43,711 nucleotides of DNA, from assembly GCA_015060685.1 (NCBI GenBank), contig SUXZ01000021.1, forward strand, positions 1 to 43,711, given 5' to 3'. The position numbers and the translations under genes were made by a program. The notes below the pieces were generated by a model, which was not told the origin of the DNA, did no database searches, and saw nothing but the letters and a program-made list of their open reading frames with translations. This DNA comes from Mediterranea massiliensis (lineage in GTDB: Bacteria; Bacteroidota; Bacteroidia; Bacteroidales; Bacteroidaceae). Of this stretch, positions 34,282 through 43,182 are shown piece after piece (within the stretch, counting starts at the first letter, position 1; every line of letters begins with the position of its first letter).

Positions 34282-34314
34282 GTGTGTGAATCGGGCGGAA
34301 AGTAGGGTTATTTA

Positions 34315-34746
34315 CTATTCCAACTCCGAAAGGGTAACTTCGCGTTCGCCATTGGGCAGCTCTTCGATGCTGACCTTTACGGTGTTGCCGGGAAGGAGCT
34401 CTTCGATGAGCTCGGGCCACTCGATGAAGCAGATGGCACCACTGTAGAAGTAGTCTTCGTAGCCCATGTCGTACACCTCGTCCAACTTCTTGATGCGGTA
34501 GAAGTCGAAGTGATAAATCAATTCGCCGGCAAGGTCGGAACGATATTCGTTTACAATGGCAAAGGTGGGCGAGGTGATGGTATCTTCTACGCCCAACTCT
34601 TCGCAAATGGCTTTCACAAAGGTGGTTTTGCCGGCGCCCATCTTGCCGTAAAAGGCAAATACGGTGTCGTCGCTCATGTTGGCAACGAAGGCCTTGGCTG
34701 CTTCTTGGATTTTCTCTAACGATTCAATGCGGATAGTAGTGCTCAT
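34315..34746 (-). CDS. tsaE: tRNA threonylcarbamoyladenosine biosynthesis ATPase TsaE
   Basis: A 143-residue P-loop ATPase that works with TsaB, TsaC and TsaD to make t6A37 in ANN-decoding tRNAs. The Walker A motif is GKMGAGKTT (34-42), followed by [10 protein letters not shown] and HFDFYRI. I start it at ATG 34746 (MSTTIRIES), 5 bp after the permease stop codon; longer in-frame upstream sequence reads through the permease gene and is not protein-like. It is last in the minus-strand operon. Confidence 0.94.
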   Translation of the reverse strand: MSTTIRIESLEKIQEAAKAFVANMSDDTVFAFYGKMGAGKTTFVKAICEELGVEDTITSPTFAIVNEYRSDLAGELIYHFDFYRIKKLDEVYDMGYEDYFYSGAICFIEWPELIEELLPGNTVKVSIEELPNGEREVTLSELE

Positions 34747-34751
34747 AGGTC

Positions 34752-35573
34752 TTATTGTTTTTTCTGCCGTAAATGTACGCGAAAAGTTTTGAATAGCTTG
34801 CATACGGCATAGATAATTATCGAAAAGAATATAATGGAGGCTCCCGAAGGTACATTCAGGTAGTAGGAGAGGAGGAATCCACCCAAACAACTGAGGTAAC
34901 CGATGCCGATGGAGAGCCAGATAATCTGCTTGAACGAGTGGGTGAAGAGGTTGGCCGTGAGTTGTGGGATGGTGAGCAACGAAATGACCAGCACGATGCC
35001 TACCAGACGCAAACAACCCACAATGCTAAGGGCGATGAACATCATCAGCAGGTACTCGAACAGTTGCACACGGATGCCTTGCGAGGCGGCAAATTCGCGG
35101 TCGAAGGCAATAGCGACGATGGGACGGAGGTAGAGGCTGAAGAATAGGGTGGTGGCCAAGGTGATGCAACCCAAGAAAAGAAGGTCGGATACCGAGATGG
35201 TGAGGATGTTGCCAAACAGGTAGGCCGAGAGGTCGGGCGCAAAGCCGGGTGACAGGTAGGTGAAGATGATACCTAACGCCATGCCAAGCGTCCAAAATAC
35301 GGCAATGGCCGAATCTTCGCGCATCTCGCTTCGCTTGCTCAACCACTCTACACCGAAGGCGGATAGGACAGCAAACAGGGCTGCCGAGAGGATGGGGGAG
35401 ATGCCGGTGTAAAGGCCGATGCCAATGCCTCCAAACGAGGCATGTGTCAGACCGCCACTGATGAACACCAGCCGGCGGGTAACGATGTAGGTACCTACCA
35501 TGCCGCAAACAATGCTTGCCAGCAGGCTACCTATCAAGGCATGTTGGAAAAAGGTATATTGCAATAATTCCAT
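34752..35573 (-). CDS. Metal ABC transporter permease (ZnuB/MntB-like)
   Basis: A 273-residue inner-membrane permease of the ABC-3 family that moves zinc, manganese or iron. It has about 8 hydrophobic helices and the family segment [18 protein letters not shown] near 36-53, plus [19 protein letters not shown]. The partner ATPase and the metal-binding protein are not adjacent, so it must pair with subunits encoded elsewhere. The metal cannot be inferred. It sits between a membrane-anchored protein and tsaE with gaps of 7 and 5 bp. Confidence 0.92.
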   Translation of the reverse strand: MELLQYTFFQHALIGSLLASIVCGMVGTYIVTRRLVFISGGLTHASFGGIGIGLYTGISPILSAALFAVLSAFGVEWLSKRSEMREDSAIAVFWTLGMALGIIFTYLSPGFAPDLSAYLFGNILTISVSDLLFLGCITLATTLFFSLYLRPIVAIAFDREFAASQGIRVQLFEYLLMMFIALSIVGCLRLVGIVLVISLLTIPQLTANLFTHSFKQIIWLSIGIGYLSCLGGFLLSYYLNVPSGASIIFFSIIIYAVCKLFKTFRVHLRQKKQ

Positions 35574-35580
35574 CTCTCTG

Positions 35581-36006
35581 TTAGTGTATTCGTCGTTCGC
35601 CTACAATCAAGAACACTTCGTCCTTGATGTTGTTCGGAAGGGCAATGCCACGAAGTTGCAGGCTTCGCACCCATCCGGCTACATCGGTGTCCTGCATGGT
35701 GTAGAACACATCGCGAAACTCATCTTCGTCTTCAGCGGTGTAGTCGTCGGGATTCAAGCCGATGAAGCGGTCGAGCTCCTCATCGTCGTAATAGACAATG
35801 CCCTTGCTGACGGCCGCCAGGAGGCTGTCGCGTTCGCACACTTCATGCTGGCCGCAACACTCTTCGTCCACCTCCACCACTTCGGGCATGGCTTCCAACT
35901 CGCCACTTTCCACCTTCTTCTGGAGGCGGCGATAGCGCACGCTACCGATGATGGCGGCAACCAATGCCAAGAGGGCGATGATGATGAGCAGGATGATTAT
36001 AATCAT
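35581..36006 (-). CDS. Membrane-anchored conserved hypothetical protein
   Basis: A 141-residue protein I do not recognise. The ATG at 36006 is preferred because it gives an N-terminal helix at once (about 1-22, nearly all Ile/Leu/Ala) and leaves 5 bp after aroA; a longer frame would overlap aroA. After the helix come a short basic stretch, an acidic linker with a Cys-Cys-x-x-His-x-x-Cys cluster (DEECCGQHEVC, about 49-59), and a helical acidic domain containing YYDDEELDRFIGL. The Cys/His cluster could bind a metal, which would fit the metal permease next door, but this is speculation. Confidence 0.75.
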   Translation of the reverse strand: MIIIILLIIIALLALVAAIIGSVRYRRLQKKVESGELEAMPEVVEVDEECCGQHEVCERDSLLAAVSKGIVYYDDEELDRFIGLNPDDYTAEDEDEFRDVFYTMQDTDVAGWVRSLQLRGIALPNNIKDEVFLIVGERRIH

Positions 36007-36011
36007 ACGTA

Positions 36012-37244
36012 TCAGTAGTTTATAATTGAAAAACCGGCCTGTTGCAAATGGTTCCAATAGGCGGGATATGACTTGCTGACCACTTCGGGGTGGGCAATCG
36101 TTATCTGGGGCACGATGAGGCTGGCCGGAGCAAAGGCCATAGCCATGCGATGGTCTTCGTAGGTGGCGATAACGGGATGTGCTTCGGGTGTGCGTCGTTC
36201 ACCATCCCAACTCAGGATACTGTCCTGCTCGTCCTTAATCAGGTAGCCAAGTTTGTCCAATTCGGTTTTCAGTGCCTCGATGCGGTCGGTCTCCTTAATC
36301 TTCAGGCTTTGCAAACCGGTGAAGCGGAAGGGGATGCCCAGCATGCAACAAGTCACCACGAAGGTTTGCGCCAAGTCGGGTATGTCCACCATGTCTTCAT
36401 CCAACCGTTCGGCTCGTTGGGCGGTTTTCTTCAGCACCACATTGTTGCCGACAAAGGTTGTCTCCACACCCAACTTCCGGAAAATCGTTGCTCCACGGCT
36501 ATCCCCCTGATAGCTGTCGGCAAACAATCCTTGCAACTCTACCGTGCTATCCTTATCGGCACAGAGGGCCATCATCTGATACCAATAGGAGGCGGCACTC
36601 CAATCGCTTTCCACAAAATAGTGTGTGTCGCGATAGCCGCCGGCCTTCACCTCAATGGTGTTGGGCGAGCTCCAAGCGGCCTCTGCACCGAAGTCGTGCA
36701 TCAACTTCAGGGTGAGGTTGATATAGGGGCGTGAAATGATGTCGCCCGTCAGTTGCAGTTGCAAGCCGTCGGGTAGTGTAGGGCCAATCATCAAGAGGGC
36801 CGAGATGTATTGCGAACTGACGTTTCCGGCCAGTGCTATGGAGTTGCTTTGCAGGGATTTGCCGGTGATGCGCAAGGGTGGGAAGCCTTCGTTGGCGGCA
36901 TAGTCGATTTCAGCACCCAATGAACGTAAGGCATCTACCAACAGGCGGATGGGGCGTTGTTGCATGCGCTCGGTGCCGGTGATGATTCGGGTGCCCGGTG
37001 TTGCGCTGAGCAGGGCGGTGAGGAAGCGCATGGCCGTGCCTGCCGCTCCGATGTTGATGTGCGGAGGGAGTCCGTCGAGTGCGCGAATCATGACTTGCGT
37101 ATCGTCGCAATCGCTCAGGTTTTGTGGTAGTGTGGTTCCTTGGCCCAGGGCATGCAACACCAATGCCCGGTTGCTGATGCTTTTCGAGGCTGGCAATTGG
37201 ATATTGGCTGATAGCTTGACTGGTGCCTTGATGGTATATTGCAT
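36012..37244 (-). CDS. aroA: 3-phosphoshikimate 1-carboxyvinyltransferase (EPSP synthase)
   Basis: A 410-residue enzyme that joins shikimate-3-phosphate and phosphoenolpyruvate in aromatic amino-acid synthesis. Motifs are LPASKSISNRALVL (Lys21, Arg26), GAAGTAMRFLTALL, KETDRIEALKTEL and the late EDHRMAMAFAP. It is slightly shorter than the E. coli enzyme (427 residues). It follows the hybrid histidine kinase by 2 bp and precedes the membrane protein by 5 bp, so all are probably one transcript. Confidence 0.96.
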   Translation of the reverse strand: MQYTIKAPVKLSANIQLPASKSISNRALVLHALGQGTTLPQNLSDCDDTQVMIRALDGLPPHINIGAAGTAMRFLTALLSATPGTRIITGTERMQQRPIRLLVDALRSLGAEIDYAANEGFPPLRITGKSLQSNSIALAGNVSSQYISALLMIGPTLPDGLQLQLTGDIISRPYINLTLKLMHDFGAEAAWSSPNTIEVKAGGYRDTHYFVESDWSAASYWYQMMALCADKDSTVELQGLFADSYQGDSRGATIFRKLGVETTFVGNNVVLKKTAQRAERLDEDMVDIPDLAQTFVVTCCMLGIPFRFTGLQSLKIKETDRIEALKTELDKLGYLIKDEQDSILSWDGERRTPEAHPVIATYEDHRMAMAFAPASLIVPQITIAHPEVVSKSYPAYWNHLQQAGFSIINY

Positions 37245-37246
37245 GT

Positions 37247-39937
37247 CTATAATATGATGAAATGTTTGTTCAGCATATTGGCAATCTCCTCTTGCAGCTT
37301 GTTGGGGCTGACAGGCTTGTCCATGTATGCCGAGAATCCATGTTCTTTTTCGTTGGGTTCGTATGTGTAGGCACTGATGGCGATGATAGGTACATCGGCC
37401 GACAACTTACGGATTTCGGTGGTGGCCTCGTATCCGTTCATTACAGGCATGTTGATGTCCATCAGTATCAGGTGCGGGTTTTGCGTGATGAACAGCTCTA
37501 CCGCCTCGGCTCCGTTCCATGCATGCAGCAGGTTGTAGTCGTTGTGTAGGATGGAGTGGTAGAGGTGATAGTTCTGCTCGTCGTCTTCGGCAATAAGGAT
37601 GCTGATTTTCTCCTTATCCACCGATTGCGTTTGCATAATCTCGCTCTTGGGTGCTTCCAATGATTCTACCGGCTCGTATGGGGTGGTGAACCAGAAGGTT
37701 GTTCCAACGCCCTTCTCCGATGTAACGCCAATCTCACCGCCCATCTTCTTCACGATATTGTAACTGATGGCCAATCCCAATCCGGTGCCTTGTGCAAAGG
37801 TGTTTACCTTGACAAATCGCTCGAAGATGTGGGGCAGGTGTTCTTCGTCGATGCCGCAACCCGTATCGCTGACGTAGAAGTATAGCTCGTTGTCGCGCAC
37901 TTCGTAACCGAACTTCACTTCGCCCTCGAAGGTGAACTTCGATGCGTTGGTCAGCAGGTTGATGATGACTTGCGACAGACGGTTGCGTTCGGTGTGGATG
38001 AAGCATTGAGGCAATTCAGGTACGAAACGAAGTGCCACTCCCTCCTTCATGCGCATGCGGATGGAATCTTCCAGCTCCTTCATCATCTTGTTCAAGTCGA
38101 TGTTGGTATAGACAAACTCCAGGGTGCCGGCCTCAATCTTCGAGAGGTCGAGGATGTCGCTGATGAGTTGTAGCAGCAGCTCGTTGTTGTTTTCGATGAT
38201 ACTGATGTACTCTTCCTTCTCTTCGCTATCGTCGGTGGCGGCCAGTACGGACGAGAAGCCCACGATGGCGTTGAGCGGTGTGCGGATTTCGTGGCTCATG
38301 TTGGCCAGGAAGGCCGATTTCAGGCGGTCGCTCTCTTCGGCATGCTCTTTCGCCAGAATCAGTTCCTGTTCGTTCTGTTTCTGTCGGGTGATGTCCACAC
38401 CGAATATGTTGATGATTTCGGGGTTCTCCGTTTGGTGGATAATGATTTCGTAGAAAGCTTCAAGCTGGTTGAAGTAGTGGGTGAAGCTAACCGAATGTTG
38501 CTCTTGGATGGCTATCTTGATGAATCGCATCAGGCTCTCTTTTTCCGATGGGAAGTGTCTTTCTGCCGAATCTGTTCCGTGCATCTCTTCATCTTGTTGG
38601 AAGAGTTTGCGGAATATAGTGTTTCCCTCGAGGTGTAAAACGTCCACCACTTCGCCTTTATCGTTGAACAAAACACGCTTTTGTGCATAAAGCACGGGCA
38701 TGTTCTTGATAAGCTCCTTGTGCTTGTTGGCCAGCACCAGCTCTTTGCGCTGTATGTAGCTGATAATGATGGCAGCAGCCAACGAAAGTAGTAATATGAT
38801 ACCTGCAATGGAGAGGGACCATTTGTATTTTTCGAAGAAAGAGGATGGTTCGTCCTGCACCACACATTCTTTGGGGAGAAGATTGGTGTTGAGCCCTTTC
38901 GAGCGCATTACCGGGTAGCTGACCACATCTTCCGACTTCTTGGGATAATAGAAAGGTATGTTTCGGGCCTCTACACCGCTAACCAGTTGCTTCAGTATGC
39001 GTATCAGTGCGGTTTGTATCTCCTCGATGTCGGAGAAGTGACCACCTACAAAACCACCATCGTTCATGTACGAACGACTCAGCGTAAAGATGGGCTTGGG
39101 CGAGGTGGAGATTTGGCGGTAGTCGCCCGTAATCAGTGTCTGGTGTCCGGGAAGTGAGGTGTATTCGTAAAACCATGTCGAGAAGAGGGTGGCGTGTGTG
39201 CCGGCACCGTCGTTGTCGACAAGCAGGTCGCGCAGGCGGCTACCGATGGTGGATTGAGCCACGAGGCGTTCGTACTTCACTTGCGGATAGTGGGTTGCCA
39301 AGTGTTGCTTGATGCGCTTCTCGTTCAGACGGTTCTTGTAAAGTGCATCGGCGGCAAAGGTAAAGCGCTTGGTATCCGGCATAAGCTGCATCATCAGGTC
39401 GACGGTCTGTTCGGGATAGTTGGGTGCCGCCAGATAGGTCAGGTTATACTCCTTTTGTAGCGGTAAAAGGGGTTGCGGATTCTCTTCCGAGAACTCGTTG
39501 TCTATGCCGGTGTAGTAGTAGCTGTCCGGATAGATAGTGTCTTCTTCCGAGCAAATCAGCATCGGGATGTCTCCCCAACGGCTCTTTATCTCGTCGCGCA
39601 TGCAAAATGCTACGTTACCGATGATTACCAGAATGTCGGGTTGGGCGTATCGTTTGAACAACTCCTCTTGTGTGTGTTGGAAGATGCTGTCGTTGGTAAT
39701 CTGGTTGGCGTATAGGTGGGCTACATTGGCATCTACATCGCTCATCTTGGCCGTCTCGCGAAGCAAGGGGGTGATGATGCTATTGCTCCAGGGTGCCGAT
39801 TCGTTGTACGAATTGACAATCAGCAATCTTTTAGTCTTAATGGTATTCGGGCTTGCGTTTTGTCCGAACACTAATACCGAAGAAAGAAGTACCGACGCGA
39901 AAGTCAGTAGTATAAACATATAGTGTTTCATGTCCAT
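37247..39937 (-). CDS. Hybrid sensor histidine kinase with substrate-binding-like sensor domain
   Basis: An 896-residue inner-membrane hybrid kinase. The signal peptide or TM1 is about 1-25. A periplasmic domain (about 35-330) resembles ABC-type substrate-binding folds (RLLIVNSYNESAPWSN, PDILVIIGNVAF, GDIPMLICSEED). TM2 is about 372-395, then a PAS-like region (about 410-520). HisKA has phospho-His549 in NMSHEIRTPLN. HATPase has N-box Asn660 region (NLLTNASKF) and G-box DTGCGI (691-696). The C-terminal receiver has Asp827 in LILMDINMP and Lys874 in YMDKPV. No HTH output is fused, so it must signal to another protein, possibly through an Hpt domain. The ligand is unknown; the operon with aroA is unusual. 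Confidence 0.93.
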   Translation of the reverse strand: MDMKHYMFILLTFASVLLSSVLVFGQNASPNTIKTKRLLIVNSYNESAPWSNSIITPLLRETAKMSDVDANVAHLYANQITNDSIFQHTQEELFKRYAQPDILVIIGNVAFCMRDEIKSRWGDIPMLICSEEDTIYPDSYYYTGIDNEFSEENPQPLLPLQKEYNLTYLAAPNYPEQTVDLMMQLMPDTKRFTFAADALYKNRLNEKRIKQHLATHYPQVKYERLVAQSTIGSRLRDLLVDNDGAGTHATLFSTWFYEYTSLPGHQTLITGDYRQISTSPKPIFTLSRSYMNDGGFVGGHFSDIEEIQTALIRILKQLVSGVEARNIPFYYPKKSEDVVSYPVMRSKGLNTNLLPKECVVQDEPSSFFEKYKWSLSIAGIILLLSLAAAIIISYIQRKELVLANKHKELIKNMPVLYAQKRVLFNDKGEVVDVLHLEGNTIFRKLFQQDEEMHGTDSAERHFPSEKESLMRFIKIAIQEQHSVSFTHYFNQLEAFYEIIIHQTENPEIINIFGVDITRQKQNEQELILAKEHAEESDRLKSAFLANMSHEIRTPLNAIVGFSSVLAATDDSEEKEEYISIIENNNELLLQLISDILDLSKIEAGTLEFVYTNIDLNKMMKELEDSIRMRMKEGVALRFVPELPQCFIHTERNRLSQVIINLLTNASKFTFEGEVKFGYEVRDNELYFYVSDTGCGIDEEHLPHIFERFVKVNTFAQGTGLGLAISYNIVKKMGGEIGVTSEKGVGTTFWFTTPYEPVESLEAPKSEIMQTQSVDKEKISILIAEDDEQNYHLYHSILHNDYNLLHAWNGAEAVELFITQNPHLILMDINMPVMNGYEATTEIRKLSADVPIIAISAYTYEPNEKEHGFSAYMDKPVSPNKLQEEIANMLNKHFIIL

Positions 39938-39990
39938 AGTTATTATTTTGCAAAGGAACGCTATTTTAAAGATAAAAGCAAGTCAAACGG

Positions 39991-40296
39991 CTAAAAATAG
40001 TTCACTTCCCACTCCTGACTGATGTTTTCGGCCCGTTCCCAATCGCGCCAGGTGTGGTATAGGATGCGTAGGCCCTTATAACCTTCGGCAAGGCTGATGA
40101 CCTTGAATTTCTCCCATCTTGGTTTGCCGAAATCGGTAGAGAAACCGGATAACAACAGGCGGTTGCTCAGGTAGTCGAACTCGTAATATCCTCCGCCATA
40201 GCATTGCTCGCCGGGTTTCAACAGTTCGTAGTGGCGGTTCACCAATCCTAAGCGCAATTCGCCTTTGGAGGTTAGTATGAATTTGGGTTGTGACAT
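39991..40296 (-). CDS. Small conserved hypothetical protein
   Basis: A 101-residue cytoplasmic protein without a family I can name. It is rich in aromatic residues (YGGGYYEFDYLSNRLLLSG, YHTWRDWERAE) and predicted mostly beta-stranded, like short beta-sandwich or DUF proteins of Bacteroidales. It has its own promoter and lies 53 bp before the histidine kinase on the same strand. It could be co-transcribed with the kinase operon. No function can be given. Confidence 0.7.
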   Translation of the reverse strand: MSQPKFILTSKGELRLGLVNRHYELLKPGEQCYGGGYYEFDYLSNRLLLSGFSTDFGKPRWEKFKVISLAEGYKGLRILYHTWRDWERAENISQEWEVNYF

Positions 40297-40318
40297 TATG
40301 TTGTATGCTATTTTCTTG

Positions 40319-40350
40319 CAAATATAGTAATCTCTGTGTTATCTGCCAAG
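40319..40350 (-). promoter_or_regulatory. Promoter of the small 101-residue gene
   Basis: On the minus strand CTTG (40350 down to 40347) and TATATTTG (40326 down to 40319) are 20 bp apart. The ATG at 40296 follows about 20 nt after the -7 box. Confidence 0.65.
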
Positions 40351-40444
40351 GCTTTATTTAGACAAGTTGCTCTGTTTTTTAGGTAGAAATTTGCAAGTAT
40401 GCCAAGATTTAGCGACTTTTGCGGAAACTTAATTCTATAAAATC

Positions 40445-41329
40445 ATGAAAAGAAACAGATTATCGCTGCTTGTAGTGGCTTTATTGGGAAGTGCAACACT
40501 CTCTGCCCAAACAATAACAAACAATGAGGACGGAAAATACACGCTCAGTGTGGGTGAAGTATCCATGACGGTAGATGCATCGAAAGGTGCGAAAATCTTA
40601 TCTTATAAATATGGAGATAAGGAGGTTCTTTCGCAAACCCGCATGCCCAATTCGTTTGGAAGTACCTTCTGGACAAGTCCGCAATCGGAATGGAACTGGC
40701 CGCCCGTACCCGAATACGATACCAAGCCCTATCAGGCAGAAGTAAATGGTAACAAACTGATACTTACCGGCGAAAAGTCGAAACGATTCGGCTATAGCGT
40801 GCGCAAGGAGTTTACTACCGATGCCAAGGACAATGCCATCGTTATTACCTATACCATTGTAAACCAATCGGGCGAAACACGCAAGGTTGCTCCTTGGGAA
40901 ATTTCCAGAGTGCCCAATGGCGGACTTATCTTCTTCGATGCCAAGGAGGTGACTCCGGCAAACAACATGGAGACAATGCCGTTTGTATATGAAAAGAAGG
41001 CGGCATGGTACACCCTCGACGAAAGTCGTAAGAATCGTAAAATCAATGCCGATGGTAAGGGATGGCTTGCCTTCTGCGACAATGGTTTGCTCTTCGTGAA
41101 GAAATTCCCCGACTTGAAACCTGCCGAGCCTGCACCTGCCGAGGCTGAAATCCAAATCTATGTCAACACCGGTAAGACCTTCGTGGAAATCGAAGAACAA
41201 GGTGCCTATACCACCTTGCAACCCGGCGAAGAACTGAGCTGGACAGTACGTTGGTACCTCGAACCAACCGACCTCCCTGCCGAACCTTCCAAGGCTCTTC
41301 TGAAGAAAGCACGTAAAATGATTAAATAA
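40445..41329 (+). CDS. DUF4380-like secreted protein
   Basis: A 294-residue protein with a signal peptide (about 1-21, cleavage near LSAQ). The mature part is all-beta and resembles DUF4380 proteins, whose fold is similar to galactose mutarotase (TLSVGEVSMTVDASKGAKILSY, FWTSPQSEWNWPPVPEYD, FGYSVRKEFT). The terminal part has a VRWYLEP motif often seen in these folds. A carbohydrate-binding or mutarotase-like role is possible, but no catalytic residues can be assigned. It lies 9 bp before the tandem metallo-beta-lactamase gene, so both are probably co-transcribed. No clear promoter box was found between 40351 and 40444. Confidence 0.75.
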   Translation: MKRNRLSLLVVALLGSATLSAQTITNNEDGKYTLSVGEVSMTVDASKGAKILSYKYGDKEVLSQTRMPNSFGSTFWTSPQSEWNWPPVPEYDTKPYQAEVNGNKLILTGEKSKRFGYSVRKEFTTDAKDNAIVITYTIVNQSGETRKVAPWEISRVPNGGLIFFDAKEVTPANNMETMPFVYEKKAAWYTLDESRKNRKINADGKGWLAFCDNGLLFVKKFPDLKPAEPAPAEAEIQIYVNTGKTFVEIEEQGAYTTLQPGEELSWTVRWYLEPTDLPAEPSKALLKKARKMIK

Positions 41330-41338
41330 TTATCCATT

Positions 41339-43039
41339 ATGTATAAGCATCTCACCCTGTTTGTAGCAGTTGTCGTGTCGGCTCTTTTGGCGGCATGTGG
41401 CGGAAAGAACCAATCCATCGAATTTGGCCCTTACACCATCACGGTTATCAATCCCAATGTCTATCACATTCAAGACTTTAACTCAAGTTATCCAGGAGGG
41501 GAGATTTTCGATGAGGCGGGTCAGCTGACTCACTTCAACAACTGCTCGGACATCTACCTGCTTGTCGGCAAGGAGAAGGCGTTGCTCATCGACCTTTCCA
41601 ACAACATCAAGTGGGCGGATAATGCGGATGAGGCGCTTAAACATATTGTTGCCGAACGCATCGGCGATAAACCGTTGACCATCACCTTTACGCATAATCA
41701 TGGCGACCATACGGGCATGCTTCCTGCTTTCTTGAACGCGGGTGTGCACTTCGCCCTTCCGCAAGCCGATTTTGAAGCCTTGGCCCATCGTTTTCCCGAC
41801 GAGGACTACACCTTCTACAAGGAAGGCAAAATCTTCGATTTGGGTGGCATGAAGGTAGAGGCCATTGCCGTGCCGGGACATACCGCCGGCTCGATGGTCT
41901 TCTACTTGCATGGCGAGAACATCCTCTTTACCGGCGATGCCATCGGCTCGGGACATGGTGTGTGGATTTTCAACGAAGAGGGCTTCACAAACTATCTCTC
42001 GGCCGTGCCGCACCTCATTGCCTGGATAAAGAATCCCGAGCATAAAGTGAATCCGTATGAACTCCGCATCTATGGCGGTCACTATTGGCAACGCGATTGG
42101 TTGCCCGAGTTGGGCGACGAAGAGATGGGTATGGATTACCTGTGCGACATGCAGGAGTTACTGAACAACATGGAGAAGGGAACGGCCGAATCCACTCCCT
42201 CGGGATTGGATCATCCGCTGCTCGATACATACTTCCGCTACGGAAGCGCCATCTTGGTGTGGAATGCCGAACAGGCCGAAAAGTTCCGTAACATCTATCC
42301 CGAGAAGTTTGTCTATCGCGATGAAGACATCGTCGTCAGACAGATTGATGAGCATACATGGGTGGGAAACGGACACTTGGTTTACAACGAATCGGTTTAC
42401 CTCATCGAGGGCGAAGAGCGTGCCTTGCTTATCGATGCCGGCACATACATGCCTAAGTTGGATAGAATAGCAGCTATGTTTACCGACAAACCGGTGATGC
42501 TTGCTTTGACGCATGTGCATGGCGACCATGCCGGTGCCATAGATTGTTTCCCCGAAATCTGGATCAATCCCAATGATACGGTATTGATTCCCAATCCTAA
42601 TCCTTATAAAGGAAAGATTAACTTCCTGGCCGATGGCGAGATTATCGACCTTGGCGGCCGTCAGATTGAGGTAATGTACACTCCGGCACACACACCCGGC
42701 TCAACTACTTTCTTCGACAAGGAACATCATTATGGCTTTAGTGGCGATGCTTTTGGTTCGACCAACCTCTTGCTCTTTACGGGTACTTTCAAACAACTGA
42801 TTTCCACCACTTCGCGCACGGCAGCCTATATGCAAAAACATGGTATAGAGAAACTCTTCCCAGGACACTATCAAGGCAATCCGGAAACACTTCAACGTGT
42901 GCTCGACGAGAAGAAAATGTCCGAAGAAGTACTCTCCGGCAAGCGCAAAGGCGAAGTGAACAACACATCCGGCCTCAATCGCTTCATTCACGATTATGGT
43001 GTCTATATCCGCTATAACGAGCCGGAAGCGTTGAGATAG
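41339..43039 (+). CDS. Lipoprotein with two tandem metallo-beta-lactamase domains
   Basis: A 566-residue lipoprotein (lipobox LAAC, Cys20, followed by GGKNQ without an acidic export signal, so periplasmic-facing is more likely). It contains two complete metallo-beta-lactamase-fold domains. Domain 1 (about 40-255) has HNHGDH (His119, His121, Asp123, His124), His181, Asp200 and His248. Domain 2 (about 320-525) has HVHGDH (His392, His394, Asp396, His397), His451, Asp470 and His510. Both can bind two metals. The motif set is that of hydrolases in the glyoxalase II/lactonase/beta-lactamase superfamily, so the substrate is open. It follows the DUF4380 gene by 9 bp. Antibiotic resistance is not implied. 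Confidence 0.92.
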   Translation: MYKHLTLFVAVVVSALLAACGGKNQSIEFGPYTITVINPNVYHIQDFNSSYPGGEIFDEAGQLTHFNNCSDIYLLVGKEKALLIDLSNNIKWADNADEALKHIVAERIGDKPLTITFTHNHGDHTGMLPAFLNAGVHFALPQADFEALAHRFPDEDYTFYKEGKIFDLGGMKVEAIAVPGHTAGSMVFYLHGENILFTGDAIGSGHGVWIFNEEGFTNYLSAVPHLIAWIKNPEHKVNPYELRIYGGHYWQRDWLPELGDEEMGMDYLCDMQELLNNMEKGTAESTPSGLDHPLLDTYFRYGSAILVWNAEQAEKFRNIYPEKFVYRDEDIVVRQIDEHTWVGNGHLVYNESVYLIEGEERALLIDAGTYMPKLDRIAAMFTDKPVMLALTHVHGDHAGAIDCFPEIWINPNDTVLIPNPNPYKGKINFLADGEIIDLGGRQIEVMYTPAHTPGSTTFFDKEHHYGFSGDAFGSTNLLLFTGTFKQLISTTSRTAAYMQKHGIEKLFPGHYQGNPETLQRVLDEKKMSEEVLSGKRKGEVNNTSGLNRFIHDYGVYIRYNEPEALR

Positions 43040-43055
43040 TGTCGTACAAATTCGG

Positions 43056-43177
43056 TGGATGCACGGAACGCATTGCGTGGAGGTGCGGAATGCTATCTAT
43101 CGATAAATGAGTATTAAGGCAGGAATAATTTTCTGTTAAGGGTAAATTTATTTTCCCTTAAGGGTAATTGCCGAAAG
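43056..43177. repeat. 22-nt-period repeat array (two unit types)
   Basis: TGGA begins two similar units at 43056 and 43078 (CACGGAACGC versus TGCGGAATGC at the same offset). Then TTAAGG recurs at 43114, 43136 and 43158, exactly 22 nt apart, with ATTTTC shared at the end of the first two of these units. Dyads occur inside: ATGC/GCAT at 43059-43073 and the perfect CCCTTAAGGG at 43155-43164. The array starts 17 nt after the metallo-beta-lactamase stop codon. Confidence 0.7.
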
Positions 43178-43182
43178 GAAAA

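Noticed and set aside
34747..35016. N-terminal extension of tsaE
   Set aside because: This 90-codon extension is the permease gene read in another frame; the ATG at 34746 leaves a 5-bp gap and gives a standard-length TsaE.
41339..43039. Antibiotic-inactivating beta-lactamase
   Set aside because: The metal-binding motifs are shared by the whole superfamily of hydrolases; the tandem lipoprotein architecture and genomic context do not indicate a resistance enzyme.
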